From NCBI GenBank assembly GCA_002490525.1, contig DKUE01000035.1, positions 1 to 64,000 on the forward strand: a DNA stretch of 64,000 nt, in the 5' to 3' direction. The position numbers were made by a program, and so were the translations under genes. Below the pieces are notes generated by a model that saw only the letters and a list, made by a program, of their open reading frames with translations, had not been told where the DNA came from and ran no database searches. Every line of letters begins with the position of its first letter. The first letter of the stretch is position 1. Below are positions 44,384-52,124 of the stretch, piece after piece. This DNA is from Ruminococcaceae bacterium UBA7212 (GTDB lineage: Bacteria; Bacillota; Clostridia; Oscillospirales; Acutalibacteraceae).

Positions 44384-45439
44384 ATGAAACGTACGGTCGG
44401 TTTAATTCTCGGCATTCTTTTGGCAATACTCGGCATTGTAGGCGTTGTGGTGCTTTACCTTACCCTCAGAGCACCGAAAAACGATGAGAGCTGGAAAACC
44501 AAAGGTTTTGATTTATCCCTGCCTGTTCTAAATGAAAACGGCTGGTATATGGTATTTGAAGATGATTTTGAGGGCAACGGCTTAAATCAAAACATCCGTT
44601 TTGGGGAACGGTTCACAGGTTCAAAAGAAATTTGGACGACCTCGCCGCATGCCATCCGCTGGGCGTCCGATGACAAGGAAGCACCCGACCAAGGCTGTTG
44701 GTGGTGTCCGAATCTGGTGGAAGTTAAGGACGGAAATGCGGTCATTCACGCACGTTATGAAGACAACCATGAATGCGACGGTGACTGCCCCGCGGCGGGA
44801 CGGTTTACTGGCGGCATTGAAACGCGCCGCATTGCAGGAGACAATAACAATAACAAAGGGTCACAGGATAACTTACTGTTCGCACAGGCATTTGGGTACT
44901 TTGAGGTGCGTGCCAAATTACCGCAGACAGACGGACTTTGGTCTGCGTTTTGGCTGCAATCCTCCAACCAGCGAAAAGTCTCAAGTGAGGGGGTAGACGG
45001 TACGGAAATCGATGTATTCGAAAGTGCATTCCGCAAAAACCATTACAGCCGCATGGGGCATGCACTTTTGTGGAATGGATACGGGGAATTTGCGAAATCG
45101 GATACAATTATCAACACGCTTTCGCAGGACTTGTATGACGGCTACCACACCTATGCGCTCAAATGGACACCTGAATATTATGTATTTTATATCGATGGGG
45201 AACCGACTTGGGCAACGATGGGTGGAGGCGTTTCGCAAGTAAAAGAATTTTTACGTCTGACTGTAGAAATTGATGCAGGAGACGGTTGGGGTCCGCACGG
45301 GCAAAAAATCGGTCAGTTTGACCATAGCGGTGACAGTGAATTTTTAGTGGACTATGTAAAGGTTTGGCAGAACGAAAATTACGAGCAATATATTATTGAT
45401 GACAGCAAATTCCCCGGCGGGCTGGATATGAAAAACTAA
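44384..45439 (+). CDS. GH16-family endo-beta-glucanase, membrane-anchored
   Basis: A 351-residue GH16 enzyme with a signal anchor (about residues 5-27). The GH16 catalytic motif is EIDVFE at residues 208-213, with Glu208 as nucleophile and Glu213 as acid/base; FGYFEVRAKLPQTDGLWSAF before it and YHTYALKWTPEYYVFYIDG after it are typical. It probably cuts beta-1,3/1,4-glucans such as laminarin or lichenan outside the cell. GGGAGG precedes the ATG. A terminator follows; no transporter or partner hydrolase is adjacent. Confidence 0.93.
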   Translation: MKRTVGLILGILLAILGIVGVVVLYLTLRAPKNDESWKTKGFDLSLPVLNENGWYMVFEDDFEGNGLNQNIRFGERFTGSKEIWTTSPHAIRWASDDKEAPDQGCWWCPNLVEVKDGNAVIHARYEDNHECDGDCPAAGRFTGGIETRRIAGDNNNNKGSQDNLLFAQAFGYFEVRAKLPQTDGLWSAFWLQSSNQRKVSSEGVDGTEIDVFESAFRKNHYSRMGHALLWNGYGEFAKSDTIINTLSQDLYDGYHTYALKWTPEYYVFYIDGEPTWATMGGGVSQVKEFLRLTVEIDAGDGWGPHGQKIGQFDHSGDSEFLVDYVKVWQNENYEQYIIDDSKFPGGLDMKN

Positions 45440-45445
45440 TCGGTA

Positions 45446-45483
45446 AAAACGGAGGGACGATTAAAAGCGTCTCTCCGTTTTTT
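45446..45483 (+). terminator. Terminator of the GH16 gene
   Basis: AAAACGGAG-GGACG pairs with CGTCT-CTCCGTTTT and is followed by TTTTT. Confidence 0.85.
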
Positions 45484-45550
45484 GCTTTGTACATCCGGCA
45501 TTCTGCACACGCAGGTGTGTTCTCAAAAAGTTACCCATACCACAGCCCTG

Positions 45551-45575
45551 TCATTCTGAGCAAAGGAAAGAATAT
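45551..45575 (-). repeat. Dispersed intergenic repeat copy
   Basis: TCATTCTGAGCAAAGGAAAG and following AATAT, reverse orientation relative to the copy at 14904-14932. Confidence 0.45.
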
Positions 45576-45580
45576 CAGCA

Positions 45581-45923
45581 AAAAAGCGCTCCACGGGTTT
45601 TCCCGTGGAGCGCTACCTGTTTTCCTATTTTTCTATTCAGTTTTCATCTATCTTGCTGTCCGTTGCGGCAACGGAAAACGGAAATCGTTTTATCTCTGTC
45701 GCATTTTGCAAACTGTAACGGAACATTGTAAAATTTGTTTCTTACGGTAAACCTACTGACAAGCCTTCACCCGTCGAATTTACCGCAACGGACAGCGAAC
45801 CGTATGCTGCGGTTCTTCTGCACAGTACATCGGATTCGCCTCCCATCTTTCCGTTAAGAATGTAACAAGGGGCTTTTCAGAACGAAATTACTTTTGAATT
45901 TCTTTGATGTTCTCCCTTTGTTC
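45581..45923 (-). ncRNA. Unassigned structured non-coding RNA (~340 nt)
   Basis: No open frame is supported, but the minus strand has every mark of an RNA gene. There is a consensus promoter at 45930-45957, then about 340 bases, then a 13-bp perfect terminator stem (45585-45597 with 45602-45614, TTTT loop on the plus strand) followed by six T on the minus strand. A 14-bp perfect long-range stem joins 45655-45668 to 45783-45796. Next to it a GAACCG/CGGTTC hairpin lies at about 45797-45815. Inside the closed loop GGTAAA and TTTACC can pair. The GC-rich block near 45797-45850 looks conserved in style. It lacks the hallmarks of tmRNA, SRP RNA and RNase P RNA that I could check. A known class such as the raiA motif cannot be excluded. 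Confidence 0.7.
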
Positions 45924-45929
45924 AACTTT

Positions 45930-45957
45930 ATTATAGCACGTATTTGTATATTGTCAA
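45930..45957 (-). promoter_or_regulatory. Consensus promoter of the structured RNA
   Basis: On the minus strand TTGACA (45952-45957) and TATAAT (45930-45935), 16-base spacer, both perfect. No reading frame with a ribosome site follows it. Confidence 0.85.
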
Positions 45958-46058
45958 TAGTTTTTTATAATTTTTTTAAAATTTTATATTTACTGTGTTT
46001 AATTAAACTGCTATGCAAATTTTTTTGAAGCTTCATGCACTTTCATAATTTTTTACAG

Positions 46059-46087
46059 TTGACTGCCGGCACAATTCGGGTTAAAAT
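46059..46087 (+). promoter_or_regulatory. Promoter of the DUF1292 gene
   Basis: TTGACT (46059-46064) and TAAAAT (46082-46087) with a 17-base spacer, about 25 bases before the ribosome site. Confidence 0.7.
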
Positions 46088-46117
46088 ATATACAGAAATG
46101 AACGGAGGCTAAAAACA

Positions 46118-46417
46118 ATGGATGAAAATTACACCCCCGATATTGTCAGCGTTGTAGACGAGGATGGCACGGAACATGTATTTGAAGAACTGGACCGCAT
46201 TGAAACCGAGGATGCACGTTATGTTGCGCTTCTGCCCGTTTATGACGAGGCCGAGGAAATTTTAGAAGACGACGGCGAACTGATTATTTTAAAGGTTACG
46301 GAAGAAGACGGGGAAACCTATTTAGAGCCGATTGAGGATGACGAAGAATTTCAGGAAATCGGCAGTATTTTTGAAGAACGCCTTTCGGAATTTTACGACA
46401 TTCAAGAGGAAGACTAA
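46118..46417 (+). CDS. DUF1292 family acidic protein
   Basis: A 99-residue, very acidic protein matching the DUF1292 pattern: DIVSVVDEDGTEHVFEELDR near the start and YVALLPVYDEAEEILEDDGE in the middle, then the closing EEERLSEFYDI-like segment. Members are common in Firmicutes, often beside yrrK/ruvX and mltG; those neighbours are absent here. Function is unknown. AACGGAGG precedes the ATG. No terminator is seen before the 6S-like RNA that follows, so the two might share a transcript. Confidence 0.88.
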   Translation: MDENYTPDIVSVVDEDGTEHVFEELDRIETEDARYVALLPVYDEAEEILEDDGELIILKVTEEDGETYLEPIEDDEEFQEIGSIFEERLSEFYDIQEED

Positions 46418-46449
46418 CCAAGTACAAAAAAACCATACACGAAAACCAC

Positions 46450-46632
46450 CTGCCCGATGCGAGAAACGCACGGTACAATATTAACCCAACACGTTTTATT
46501 CGGGAGTCGGATTTCCGAGGCGGTGTGCAGACCTCCCGCAGTTTCTGCGGATGTTGGGAGCACTAAACCCAAGGATAGACACCCACCTGCTTATTTGCAG
46601 GTTACTATTTGCCGTGTGCGGTCGGGCGGGGA
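46450..46632 (+). ncRNA. ssrS: Candidate 6S RNA
   Basis: About 180 bases fold as a long rod. GCCCGA (46452-46457) pairs with TCGGGC (46622-46627), and GCACGG (46468-46473) with CCGTG (46612-46616). An asymmetric central bubble has an ACCTGC-TTATTT-GCAGGT hairpin on its 3' side. The terminal arm has CTCCCGCAG/CTGCGG. Size, closing stem, bubble-side hairpin and following terminator fit Firmicute 6S RNA, which binds sigma-A RNA polymerase. No separate promoter is obvious, so it may be cut from the DUF1292 transcript. Assignment rests on shape, not on a model score. Confidence 0.5.
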
Positions 46633-46649
46633 TGTGATTTAAAAAGTTA

Positions 46650-46684
46650 CCCCGCAATCAAATAGTGATTGCGGGGTGTTTTTG
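46650..46684 (+). terminator. Terminator after the 6S-like RNA
   Basis: An 11-bp perfect stem (CCCCGCAATCA / TGATTGCGGGG, loop AATAG) followed by TGTTTTTG. Confidence 0.9.
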
Positions 46685-46696
46685 TGAATTTCTAAA

Positions 46697-47077
46697 TTAG
46701 TATGTATCTTTCCTGCAAAGGCAAAACGGATGTCCTGCGGGGTCTAACATCGTAACAAACTCATCGCCGCCGAACTGCTCGGCGGCTTTTTTTGCACCCA
46801 AATCCTCGGCACGTTTAACTGCTTCGGCGATACTTGCAACCTGAAAATCAAAATGCATCTGTTTTTGCTGTTTCCCCGATTGTTCGGGCCAGACGGGCGG
46901 TTCATAATCTGATTCCTCGCAAAACAAAAACACGATACCGTTCGGGCCTTTGACGGCAGGACGCGCAAACAGCCTCCTTTTTTCCCACCCCAACAGCTCT
47001 GCATAGAAATTCTGCAATTCTTTTTCATCGGCACAGTCCACCATCACATTGCCGAGCGTATACGTTTCATACGCCAT
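46697..47077 (-). CDS. VOC (glyoxalase/bleomycin-resistance) family protein
   Basis: A 126-residue vicinal-oxygen-chelate protein with two beta-alpha-beta-beta-beta modules: NVMVDCADEKELQNFYAELL at the start, MHFDFQVASIAEAVKRAEDL in the middle and FVTMLDPAGHPFCLCR at the end. Family members bind a metal and act in isomerisation, dioxygenation or drug sequestration; the substrate is not evident. ATG 47077 begins one base after the stop of the DUF3795 gene, so the two are translationally coupled; GAGG within that gene's end serves as ribosome site. Confidence 0.88.
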   Translation of the reverse strand: MAYETYTLGNVMVDCADEKELQNFYAELLGWEKRRLFARPAVKGPNGIVFLFCEESDYEPPVWPEQSGKQQKQMHFDFQVASIAEAVKRAEDLGAKKAAEQFGGDEFVTMLDPAGHPFCLCRKDTY

Positions 47078-47078
47078 A

Positions 47079-47456
47079 TTATACCTCATTTTCAAATATA
47101 TTCAGGATTTCCCGCACATCGTTGATTTGCTTAAATTGCTTTGGATAATCGTATCCTTTGGCTATAAGTTTTTCAACCGTTTGCGTGTATGTTTTATATC
47201 CGTATTTTTGAATAAACAGTGCATATGCTTTTGCGTCGTTTTCGCCCGAAGCGTAAAACCCGCTCGGGCAGTTTTCTACGTTTGCGCATGCCCAACAGCC
47301 ATCCAGCCCCTTTTCCGAACAGCAAACGGTATTCGGGCACTTTTCATCCGCAAATAAGTTTGCATAAGAGCAATCGGGATGTCCGCTTCTGCACCCGTTA
47401 CACGCTGTAAAGAAACAGTATTTACAGTGATTGCCGCAATAGCCGATATTTTGCAT
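47079..47456 (-). CDS. DUF3795 cysteine-rich protein, intact copy
   Basis: A 125-residue protein with 12 or so cysteines, several in CxxC-like pairs (CGNHCKYCFFTACNGC near the start, CCSEKGLDGCWACANVENC in the middle), followed by a helical tail. The family probably binds zinc or an iron-sulfur cluster; its role is unknown. GGAGAAAC precedes the ATG. It is coupled to the VOC gene. A second, disrupted member of this family is at 2293-2760. Confidence 0.82.
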   Translation of the reverse strand: MQNIGYCGNHCKYCFFTACNGCRSGHPDCSYANLFADEKCPNTVCCSEKGLDGCWACANVENCPSGFYASGENDAKAYALFIQKYGYKTYTQTVEKLIAKGYDYPKQFKQINDVREILNIFENEV

Positions 47457-47569
47457 TTGTTTCTCCTTCAGTAAAACGGATAATTTTTCGCGGGTCGTCG
47501 CGGACGCCGACCCCTACACGGATTGCAATTCACCGTTAGGTTATTCGGGATTTTTGACTTGCGAAGGGA

Positions 47570-48352
47570 TTATTTCACCACCCGCACGGTGGCTTCTATG
47601 GTTTGGGTTTGGGTGCCGCCGCCGATGAAAAGCCCGCGGTTGATACCGCAGTCGGCAAAATCACGTCCGTGACTTAAGGTAAGATAACGGTCATCGACCC
47701 ACTTATTGTTGGTCGGGTCAATGCCGACCCAAATGCCGTCATCGTAAACCTCCGCCCATGCATGGGTTTCCCCTATCCCCTCCTGCATGCCGACCACATA
47801 CCGTGCAGGTACGCCGAGCGAACGGCACACGGCAATTTGCATATGTGCGTAATCCTGGCAAACACCTTTCCCACCCGCCAGTGCTTCCTCTGCAGTGGTT
47901 TGGATGCTTGTCGCTCCGCTTTGATACGTAAATCGGCGGCGCAGTTCCGACATCACAACACCTGCAATTTCCGTCGGCGTTTTCTGCGCGCACTGTGCGC
48001 GGCAAGCTTCCGTGACCTCGGTTAAACGTTCCCCGCAGTGCGTATACTGCGACGGGTATTTATAAATTCCGTTCAAGGTCTCTCGTTCCTTTGCGGCAAT
48101 ATCCACTTCAGCAATTCCGTTGACATACACGGAAAAATCCGTATGCTCCTGCGTGATACGGTCCGTCAAAATGCGGTTGCCGAAGCCGTCCGCCGTTTCG
48201 GTCAGCACGTTGTGCGGGGAAACCTCTAAAAACAACTCGCATACGCGCTGATACGCATTGGAAAACGGCAGACACCGTAAGGAAAAACAGTGCCGCACAA
48301 CAGGCGAGGAAAATACAATTTTCATGGAATAGGAGAATTCCAAACGCTGCAT
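47570..48352 (-). CDS. Transglutaminase-like cysteine protease domain protein
   Basis: A 260-residue protein of the papain-like transglutaminase superfamily. The N-terminal beta-rich region (about 1-120) precedes the catalytic core with Cys in GGKGVCQDYAHMQIA (about residues 175-189), His in GETHAWAEVY (about 210) and Asp in IGIDPTNNKW-like GIDPTNNKW. It belongs with the alpha-E and ATP-grasp proteins upstream on the same strand (15 bases apart); this three-gene set recurs across bacteria and is thought to make and trim a peptide. GGGGGGAG precedes the ATG. Confidence 0.9.
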   Translation of the reverse strand: MQRLEFSYSMKIVFSSPVVRHCFSLRCLPFSNAYQRVCELFLEVSPHNVLTETADGFGNRILTDRITQEHTDFSVYVNGIAEVDIAAKERETLNGIYKYPSQYTHCGERLTEVTEACRAQCAQKTPTEIAGVVMSELRRRFTYQSGATSIQTTAEEALAGGKGVCQDYAHMQIAVCRSLGVPARYVVGMQEGIGETHAWAEVYDDGIWVGIDPTNNKWVDDRYLTLSHGRDFADCGINRGLFIGGGTQTQTIEATVRVVK

Positions 48353-48366
48353 ATTCTCTCCCCCCC

Positions 48367-49071
48367 TTACAAATGTGTATACACATCGGCAGGTAGGGTC
48401 AAAAACAGCTGTGCCAGCTCCTGCTGAATCGTAAACTTGTCCGCTTCAAAATCTTCTTTTTCTAAAATGATTTTCATTAAGCGGTCAATCGCCGCAATAT
48501 TGCACTCCACACCGACCTTGTAAAGACGGTTTAAAAGAATGCTAAATTCCTTGCGAATGAGTTCGGGCGGCTGTGAAAAACGCGTATACAAATCCAACCG
48601 TTCTACACTTCTGCCGAATTTCAGGATATTGCGGGTCGTTTCGGATTCCACATAGTCATCCGCCGAGCCCCAAAAGGCAAAAATGCAGTCAAACACTTCT
48701 TGCAGTTTTAACATCGGCGCGGTGCTTTCTTTGCCGCGGCGCATGGCGTTGACCGCAAGCTGAATATAAGACATCGTTTCACTGCTGATTTCATTACGCA
48801 TCACCACGGCATTATCATACGCGGAAAGCATAGTGCTTAAGACTGAATTCGGATTGGTCTCGTCAAACAGAAAATTCGTAATAAAATCTTGCTTGTAGGC
48901 GTAGGTATTCGGTATGCCGAGCTTATTTAAAAAGTCAATATAGGCGTTTTCATCGGAATCAATCAGCAAATCATAACATTCGGTAAACATTTTGAGTGTG
49001 GTAAACACACGCTCCACATACCGACCGAGCCAAAACAGGTTATCGGTGGATTTTATCGAGATAATACCCAT
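48367..49071 (-). CDS. Alpha-E domain protein (DUF403)
   Basis: A 234-residue all-helical protein with the alpha-E start GIISIKSTDNLFWLGRYVER and a repeated pattern of Trp/Glu/Arg in long helices. Members are partners of circularly permuted ATP-grasp ligases; 234 residues is shorter than the usual 300. It overlaps the ATP-grasp gene by 19 bases and precedes the transglutaminase by 15, so all three are one operon. GGAGGGGG lies about 13 bases upstream of the ATG. Confidence 0.85.
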   Translation of the reverse strand: MGIISIKSTDNLFWLGRYVERVFTTLKMFTECYDLLIDSDENAYIDFLNKLGIPNTYAYKQDFITNFLFDETNPNSVLSTMLSAYDNAVVMRNEISSETMSYIQLAVNAMRRGKESTAPMLKLQEVFDCIFAFWGSADDYVESETTRNILKFGRSVERLDLYTRFSQPPELIRKEFSILLNRLYKVGVECNIAAIDRLMKIILEKEDFEADKFTIQQELAQLFLTLPADVYTHL

Positions 49072-50366
49072 GTGTCTTTAAAGCCCCCTCCCTGTGAAGA
49101 ATTAACCACATATGAGCCTTCTTCGCGTGCAAAACGTGTCAGCCCGCCTTTCCAGACAGATATTTCATCGCCGTAGAGCACAAAGGCGCGCAAATCAGCC
49201 TTGCGTGCAGTCACCTTGCCGTCCTCAAATACAGATAAGTCCTTAAAATCAATGACTTCCTGCGCGATAAAACGGCGCGGATTTTCGTGGATCGCCGCGC
49301 GCAGGGATTCCCTTTCGTTTGCAGAAAGGTTGGAGCCGAACAGCACACCGTATCCGCCTGATTCAGAAACATCTTTAATCACGAGCTTTTCGAGATTGCC
49401 CAATACATACTTCAAATCTCTTTCAAAATACGGCAAAAAGGTCGGTGCATTCTCAAGAATCGGCGTTTCACCGAGATAATAGCGAATTAAGGCAGGCACA
49501 AAATAGTATAGGCCCTTATCATCCGCGACGCCGTTGCCGGGTGCATTAACCACTGCCACATTCCCCGCGCGGTAAGCGTCCAGCAAATGCGGCACGCCGA
49601 GAAGTGAGTCAGGCAGAAAGGTCATAGGGTCTAAGTATTCGTCGGAAATGCGGCGGTACACCGTGCCGACACGGCGGCGCGTTCCCGAATACTCACTGTA
49701 ATACAGCACGTTACCCTCCACAAACAAATCCTGCGGCATAGCAAATACCGCACCTGTTTGTTCGGCAAGATAGGAATGCTCGAAAAAGGCGGAATTGTAC
49801 CGACCCGGTGTTAAAATTACATTGATACCGCCGAGATTCACATCGTCCAATACCTTTTTAAGCATTTTGCCGTAACAGCGGTTATCAAAAACAGCATTAT
49901 TCTGAAAAGTGGACGGACTCGCACGGCGGCACAAATCACGCGCAATCATCGGATAGGATGCACCCGAGGGAATCCGCAGATTGTCCTCTAAAACATACCA
50001 TGTTAAATCCTTACCCTGCACAAGGTCTATACCTGAAATATGATTGTAGACCCGTTTCGAGGGGATGATATGCTCGCAGGGCGGCAGAAATCCCGTGGAA
50101 CGGTATACGAAATCCTCCGGAAGTATGCCGTCGTGCAGAACCTTTTTCTCCCCGTAAATGTCGTTTAGGAAAAGGTTCAGTGCCAACACACGCTGGGCAA
50201 GTCCGCGTTCCAAAAAAGCGAATTCGTCTTTTGTAAGAATACGCGGAATGGTATCAAACGGAAACAGACGCTCGTGAAATTCGTTTTGCTTATAGATGCC
50301 GAAATTTACACCGTAACGCGACAAAAGCCGATTGATTTCATCCTTGTGGTCAATCAAGCCATACAT
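49053..50366 (-). CDS. Circularly permuted type 2 ATP-grasp protein
   Basis: The 437-residue protein belongs to the DUF404/DUF407 ATP-grasp family, predicted amide-bond ligases. Signature stretches are LRIPSGASYPMIARDLCRRA, VAVVNAPGNGVADDKGLYYF and VIKDVSESGGYGVLFGSNLS. It probably forms a peptide from amino acids or adds residues to a protein, with the alpha-E and transglutaminase proteins as partners. It is the first gene in the operon, with GGGGGGAC before the ATG. A long gene-free stretch lies upstream. Confidence 0.88.
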   Translation of the reverse strand: MYGLIDHKDEINRLLSRYGVNFGIYKQNEFHERLFPFDTIPRILTKDEFAFLERGLAQRVLALNLFLNDIYGEKKVLHDGILPEDFVYRSTGFLPPCEHIIPSKRVYNHISGIDLVQGKDLTWYVLEDNLRIPSGASYPMIARDLCRRASPSTFQNNAVFDNRCYGKMLKKVLDDVNLGGINVILTPGRYNSAFFEHSYLAEQTGAVFAMPQDLFVEGNVLYYSEYSGTRRRVGTVYRRISDEYLDPMTFLPDSLLGVPHLLDAYRAGNVAVVNAPGNGVADDKGLYYFVPALIRYYLGETPILENAPTFLPYFERDLKYVLGNLEKLVIKDVSESGGYGVLFGSNLSANERESLRAAIHENPRRFIAQEVIDFKDLSVFEDGKVTARKADLRAFVLYGDEISVWKGGLTRFAREEGSYVVNSSQGGGFKDTWVLSR

Positions 50367-50675
50367 AGCGTGTCCCCCCCTGTTTTCTCAGAATGTATAA
50401 ATTATAACAAATATTTCTAAATTTAACAAGTATTATTGTTCGAATTGTATAGAATCTTGTTTTTATAAAAAAATGCACATTGTTCTATGTGAGATTTGTC
50501 GTCAACCCGTAGAGACGTGCATTACATGCCCGCGAAATTTTGATATAATCTTGCGGAACGACACAGATAACCTCCCTCAGTCACGCCTACGGCGTGCCAG
50601 CTCCCTCGGAGAGGGAGCATGAAGAGGTTTGCAGATTATAGCGTTCCCTACACCCTACGCGCAAAAATCGGCACA
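50367..50675. other. Gene-free stretch with a palindromic repeat
   Basis: AT-rich sequence that should carry the ATP-grasp promoter, then a GC-rich repeat (50570-50621). No gene is supported. Confidence 0.5.
50570..50621. repeat. Clostridial-type palindromic repeat
   Basis: Contains CACGCCTACGGCGTG and GCTCCCTCGGAGAGGGAGC, two nested palindromes of the type found scattered in clostridial intergenic DNA. Confidence 0.55.
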
Positions 50676-50678
50676 AAA

Positions 50679-50708
50679 AAACGGAGCAGTTCAGTACTGC
50701 TCCGTTTT
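50679..50708 (-). terminator. Terminator of rplS
   Basis: ACGGAGCAGT / ACTGCTCCGT, ten bases, TCAGT loop; the minus strand continues TTTTTTT. Confidence 0.9.
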
Positions 50709-50723
50709 GATGTTTTCAAAAAC

Positions 50724-51065
50724 TCAGATTTGTTCTTTAACTTTTGCTGCCTTACCGACTCTGTCACGCAAATAGTAAAGCTTGCTTCTGCGAACCTTAC
50801 CTGCACGGACAAGCTCGACCTTTGCAACATTGGGAGAATTCACGGGGAATACTCTCTCCACGCCAACGCCGTAGGAAACACGGCGGACGGTAAAGGTTTC
50901 GGAAACGCCGCTGCCTTTTACGGCAATGATGGTGCCTTCAAACACCTGAATTCTTTCTCTTTCGCCTTCACGAATCTTAACGTGTACCTTGACAACGTCG
51001 CCAACCTTCACGTGGGGGCGTTCCTCTTTAATCATACCTTCGGTGATGATTTTCAATGCGTCCAT
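50724..51065 (-). CDS. rplS: 50S ribosomal protein L19
   Basis: The 113-residue ribosomal protein at the 30S-50S interface. It has the standard segments MDALKIITEGMIKEERPHVK, VKIREGERERIQVFEGTIIA and GVGVERVFPVNSPNVAKVEL. AGGAGG precedes the ATG. It is a single-gene unit with its own promoter and terminator; the usual rpsP-rimM-trmD genes are not next to it. The 5' leader of about 115 bases is structured and may mediate autoregulation. Confidence 0.97.
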   Translation of the reverse strand: MDALKIITEGMIKEERPHVKVGDVVKVHVKIREGERERIQVFEGTIIAVKGSGVSETFTVRRVSYGVGVERVFPVNSPNVAKVELVRAGKVRRSKLYYLRDRVGKAAKVKEQI

Positions 51066-51180
51066 TTTTTGTCCTCCTAATTCTTTTCAGGCGTTCATAC
51101 CATTCTACGAATGCAGAGGACCGCCAGCTTTAATGTTGCCATTAACTGCCGTTGGTAAGAAACCAACGCATAAAATGCTT
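51066..51180 (-). promoter_or_regulatory. Structured 5' leader of rplS, possible L19 leader
   Basis: The leader holds a perfect hairpin (51150-51168, CGTTGGT/ACCAACG) and a CATTC/GAATG hairpin near the ribosome site. Firmicute L19 genes are known to have an autoregulatory leader in this position; sequence identity was not checked. Confidence 0.5.
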
Positions 51181-51184
51181 AGAT

Positions 51185-51213
51185 ATGATAACATAACTTG
51201 CTTTAAAATGCAA
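51185..51213 (-). promoter_or_regulatory. Promoter of rplS
   Basis: On the minus strand TTGCAT (51208-51213) and TATCAT (51185-51190), 17-base spacer. Confidence 0.7.
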
Positions 51214-51231
51214 GCATTATTTATAAGTTTT

Positions 51232-51483
51232 TCAAAAATACAGGGAAATGTGCACGTCATTCTGCAAATTCGCTTCCAAAAGACACTCGCCCTGTTTGCG
51301 GAATCCGCGCAGGCACCGAAGAATCGGGCGAAACATTTTATAACGCAATTTCCGAACGGCAGGCACATTTTTCCGAAGTCTGCATTTCAAAACGAAAAAT
51401 CCAAAGCGGTTCAAAACCAAACGAGCGGGAATGTGAAACGTGTACGTTTTCTCATGCGGCGGGACTTGCAAATACAGCTTCAT
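51232..51483 (-). CDS. Small protein coupled to a Cro/C1 regulator
   Basis: An 83-residue basic frame that starts at ATG 51483, overlapping the regulator's stop as ATGA. It reads LYLQVPPHEKTYTFHIPARL then a basic helical middle and ends NDVHISLYF. Similar small proteins following Cro/C1 genes, with an opening beta-strand pair and a closing beta strand, are known in clostridia, and the C-terminal part of the regulator itself has a similar K-x-H-I-P-x-x-L-V motif (KVHIPFVLVRELV). Function unknown; the pairing suggests a regulator partner. Confidence 0.5.
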   Translation of the reverse strand: MKLYLQVPPHEKTYTFHIPARLVLNRFGFFVLKCRLRKNVPAVRKLRYKMFRPILRCLRGFRKQGECLLEANLQNDVHISLYF

Positions 51484-51986
51484 GCTTCCACCACGACCCG
51501 CACCGTGTCCCCGTTTTGCGTATTCACGGTTACCAATTCGCCAACGGCACCATTCTGTATCAGATGATAGACGCTTTCCAAATCCACCCCGCTTAAATCC
51601 GCACCGAAAAGTCCGGAAATGTTCTTGCCTGTCTCGACCAATTCACGCACCAGCACAAACGGGATATGTACTTTGACGTCATCTCCCGCTTTGGAGAGAA
51701 CATATACATTCAGATACAGTTTTTCAGGCGGCACATCCGCCTTTTTCACGGGCGGCACAAAACCGGGCTGTGCTGTCGGCACGGCATCATCGCTGAACAA
51801 ATCATCAATTCGGATTCCGTACAGCTGTGCAATTTTCGGCAGCATCATAATATCGGGGCAGGAAAAATCATTTTCCCACTTCGAGACCGCCTGCGGCGAT
51901 ACGCCCAAGGTTTCAGCAACCGCCTCCTGCGTCAGTTCTGCGGACTTCCGCAGTTCGCATAATTTCTTACCGAGTGTTTTCTCCAT
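51480..51986 (-). CDS. Cro/C1-type regulator with C-terminal sensory-like domain
   Basis: A 168-residue protein: helix-turn-helix at residues about 5-60 (LCELRKSAELTQEAVAETLG, VSPQAVSKWENDFSCPD), a linker with PPVKKADVPPEKLYLN, then a beta-rich C-terminal domain (about 95-168) with VKVHIPFVLVRELVETGKNI. Such proteins commonly bind their own promoter and lie before small membrane-related genes. ATG 51986 follows AAAGGATG at good spacing; an ATG three codons earlier overlaps the ribosome site. Translationally coupled to the 83-residue protein. Confidence 0.82.
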   Translation of the reverse strand: MEKTLGKKLCELRKSAELTQEAVAETLGVSPQAVSKWENDFSCPDIMMLPKIAQLYGIRIDDLFSDDAVPTAQPGFVPPVKKADVPPEKLYLNVYVLSKAGDDVKVHIPFVLVRELVETGKNISGLFGADLSGVDLESVYHLIQNGAVGELVTVNTQNGDTVRVVVEA

Positions 51987-52124
51987 ACAAATCATCCTTT
52001 CTGCATACGGTACATCTTTGACCGCCTTTGCCCCTCCATTATTACGGAGAAAACTGTAAAAAGTAAAGAAAATATCCGTTGATTCAACAAACGGTTGTGC
52101 GATTCAACCATCGGTTGTATGATT

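Noticed and set aside
45581..45923. tmRNA, SRP RNA or RNase P RNA as the identity of the structured RNA
   Set aside because: No CCA-ended acceptor with T arm, no GGAAGGAAGC tip and no RNase P conserved core were seen on either strand.
46457..46642. A 61-residue frame within the 6S-like RNA
   Set aside because: No ribosome site, no recognisable pattern, and the bases are better explained by base-paired RNA arms.
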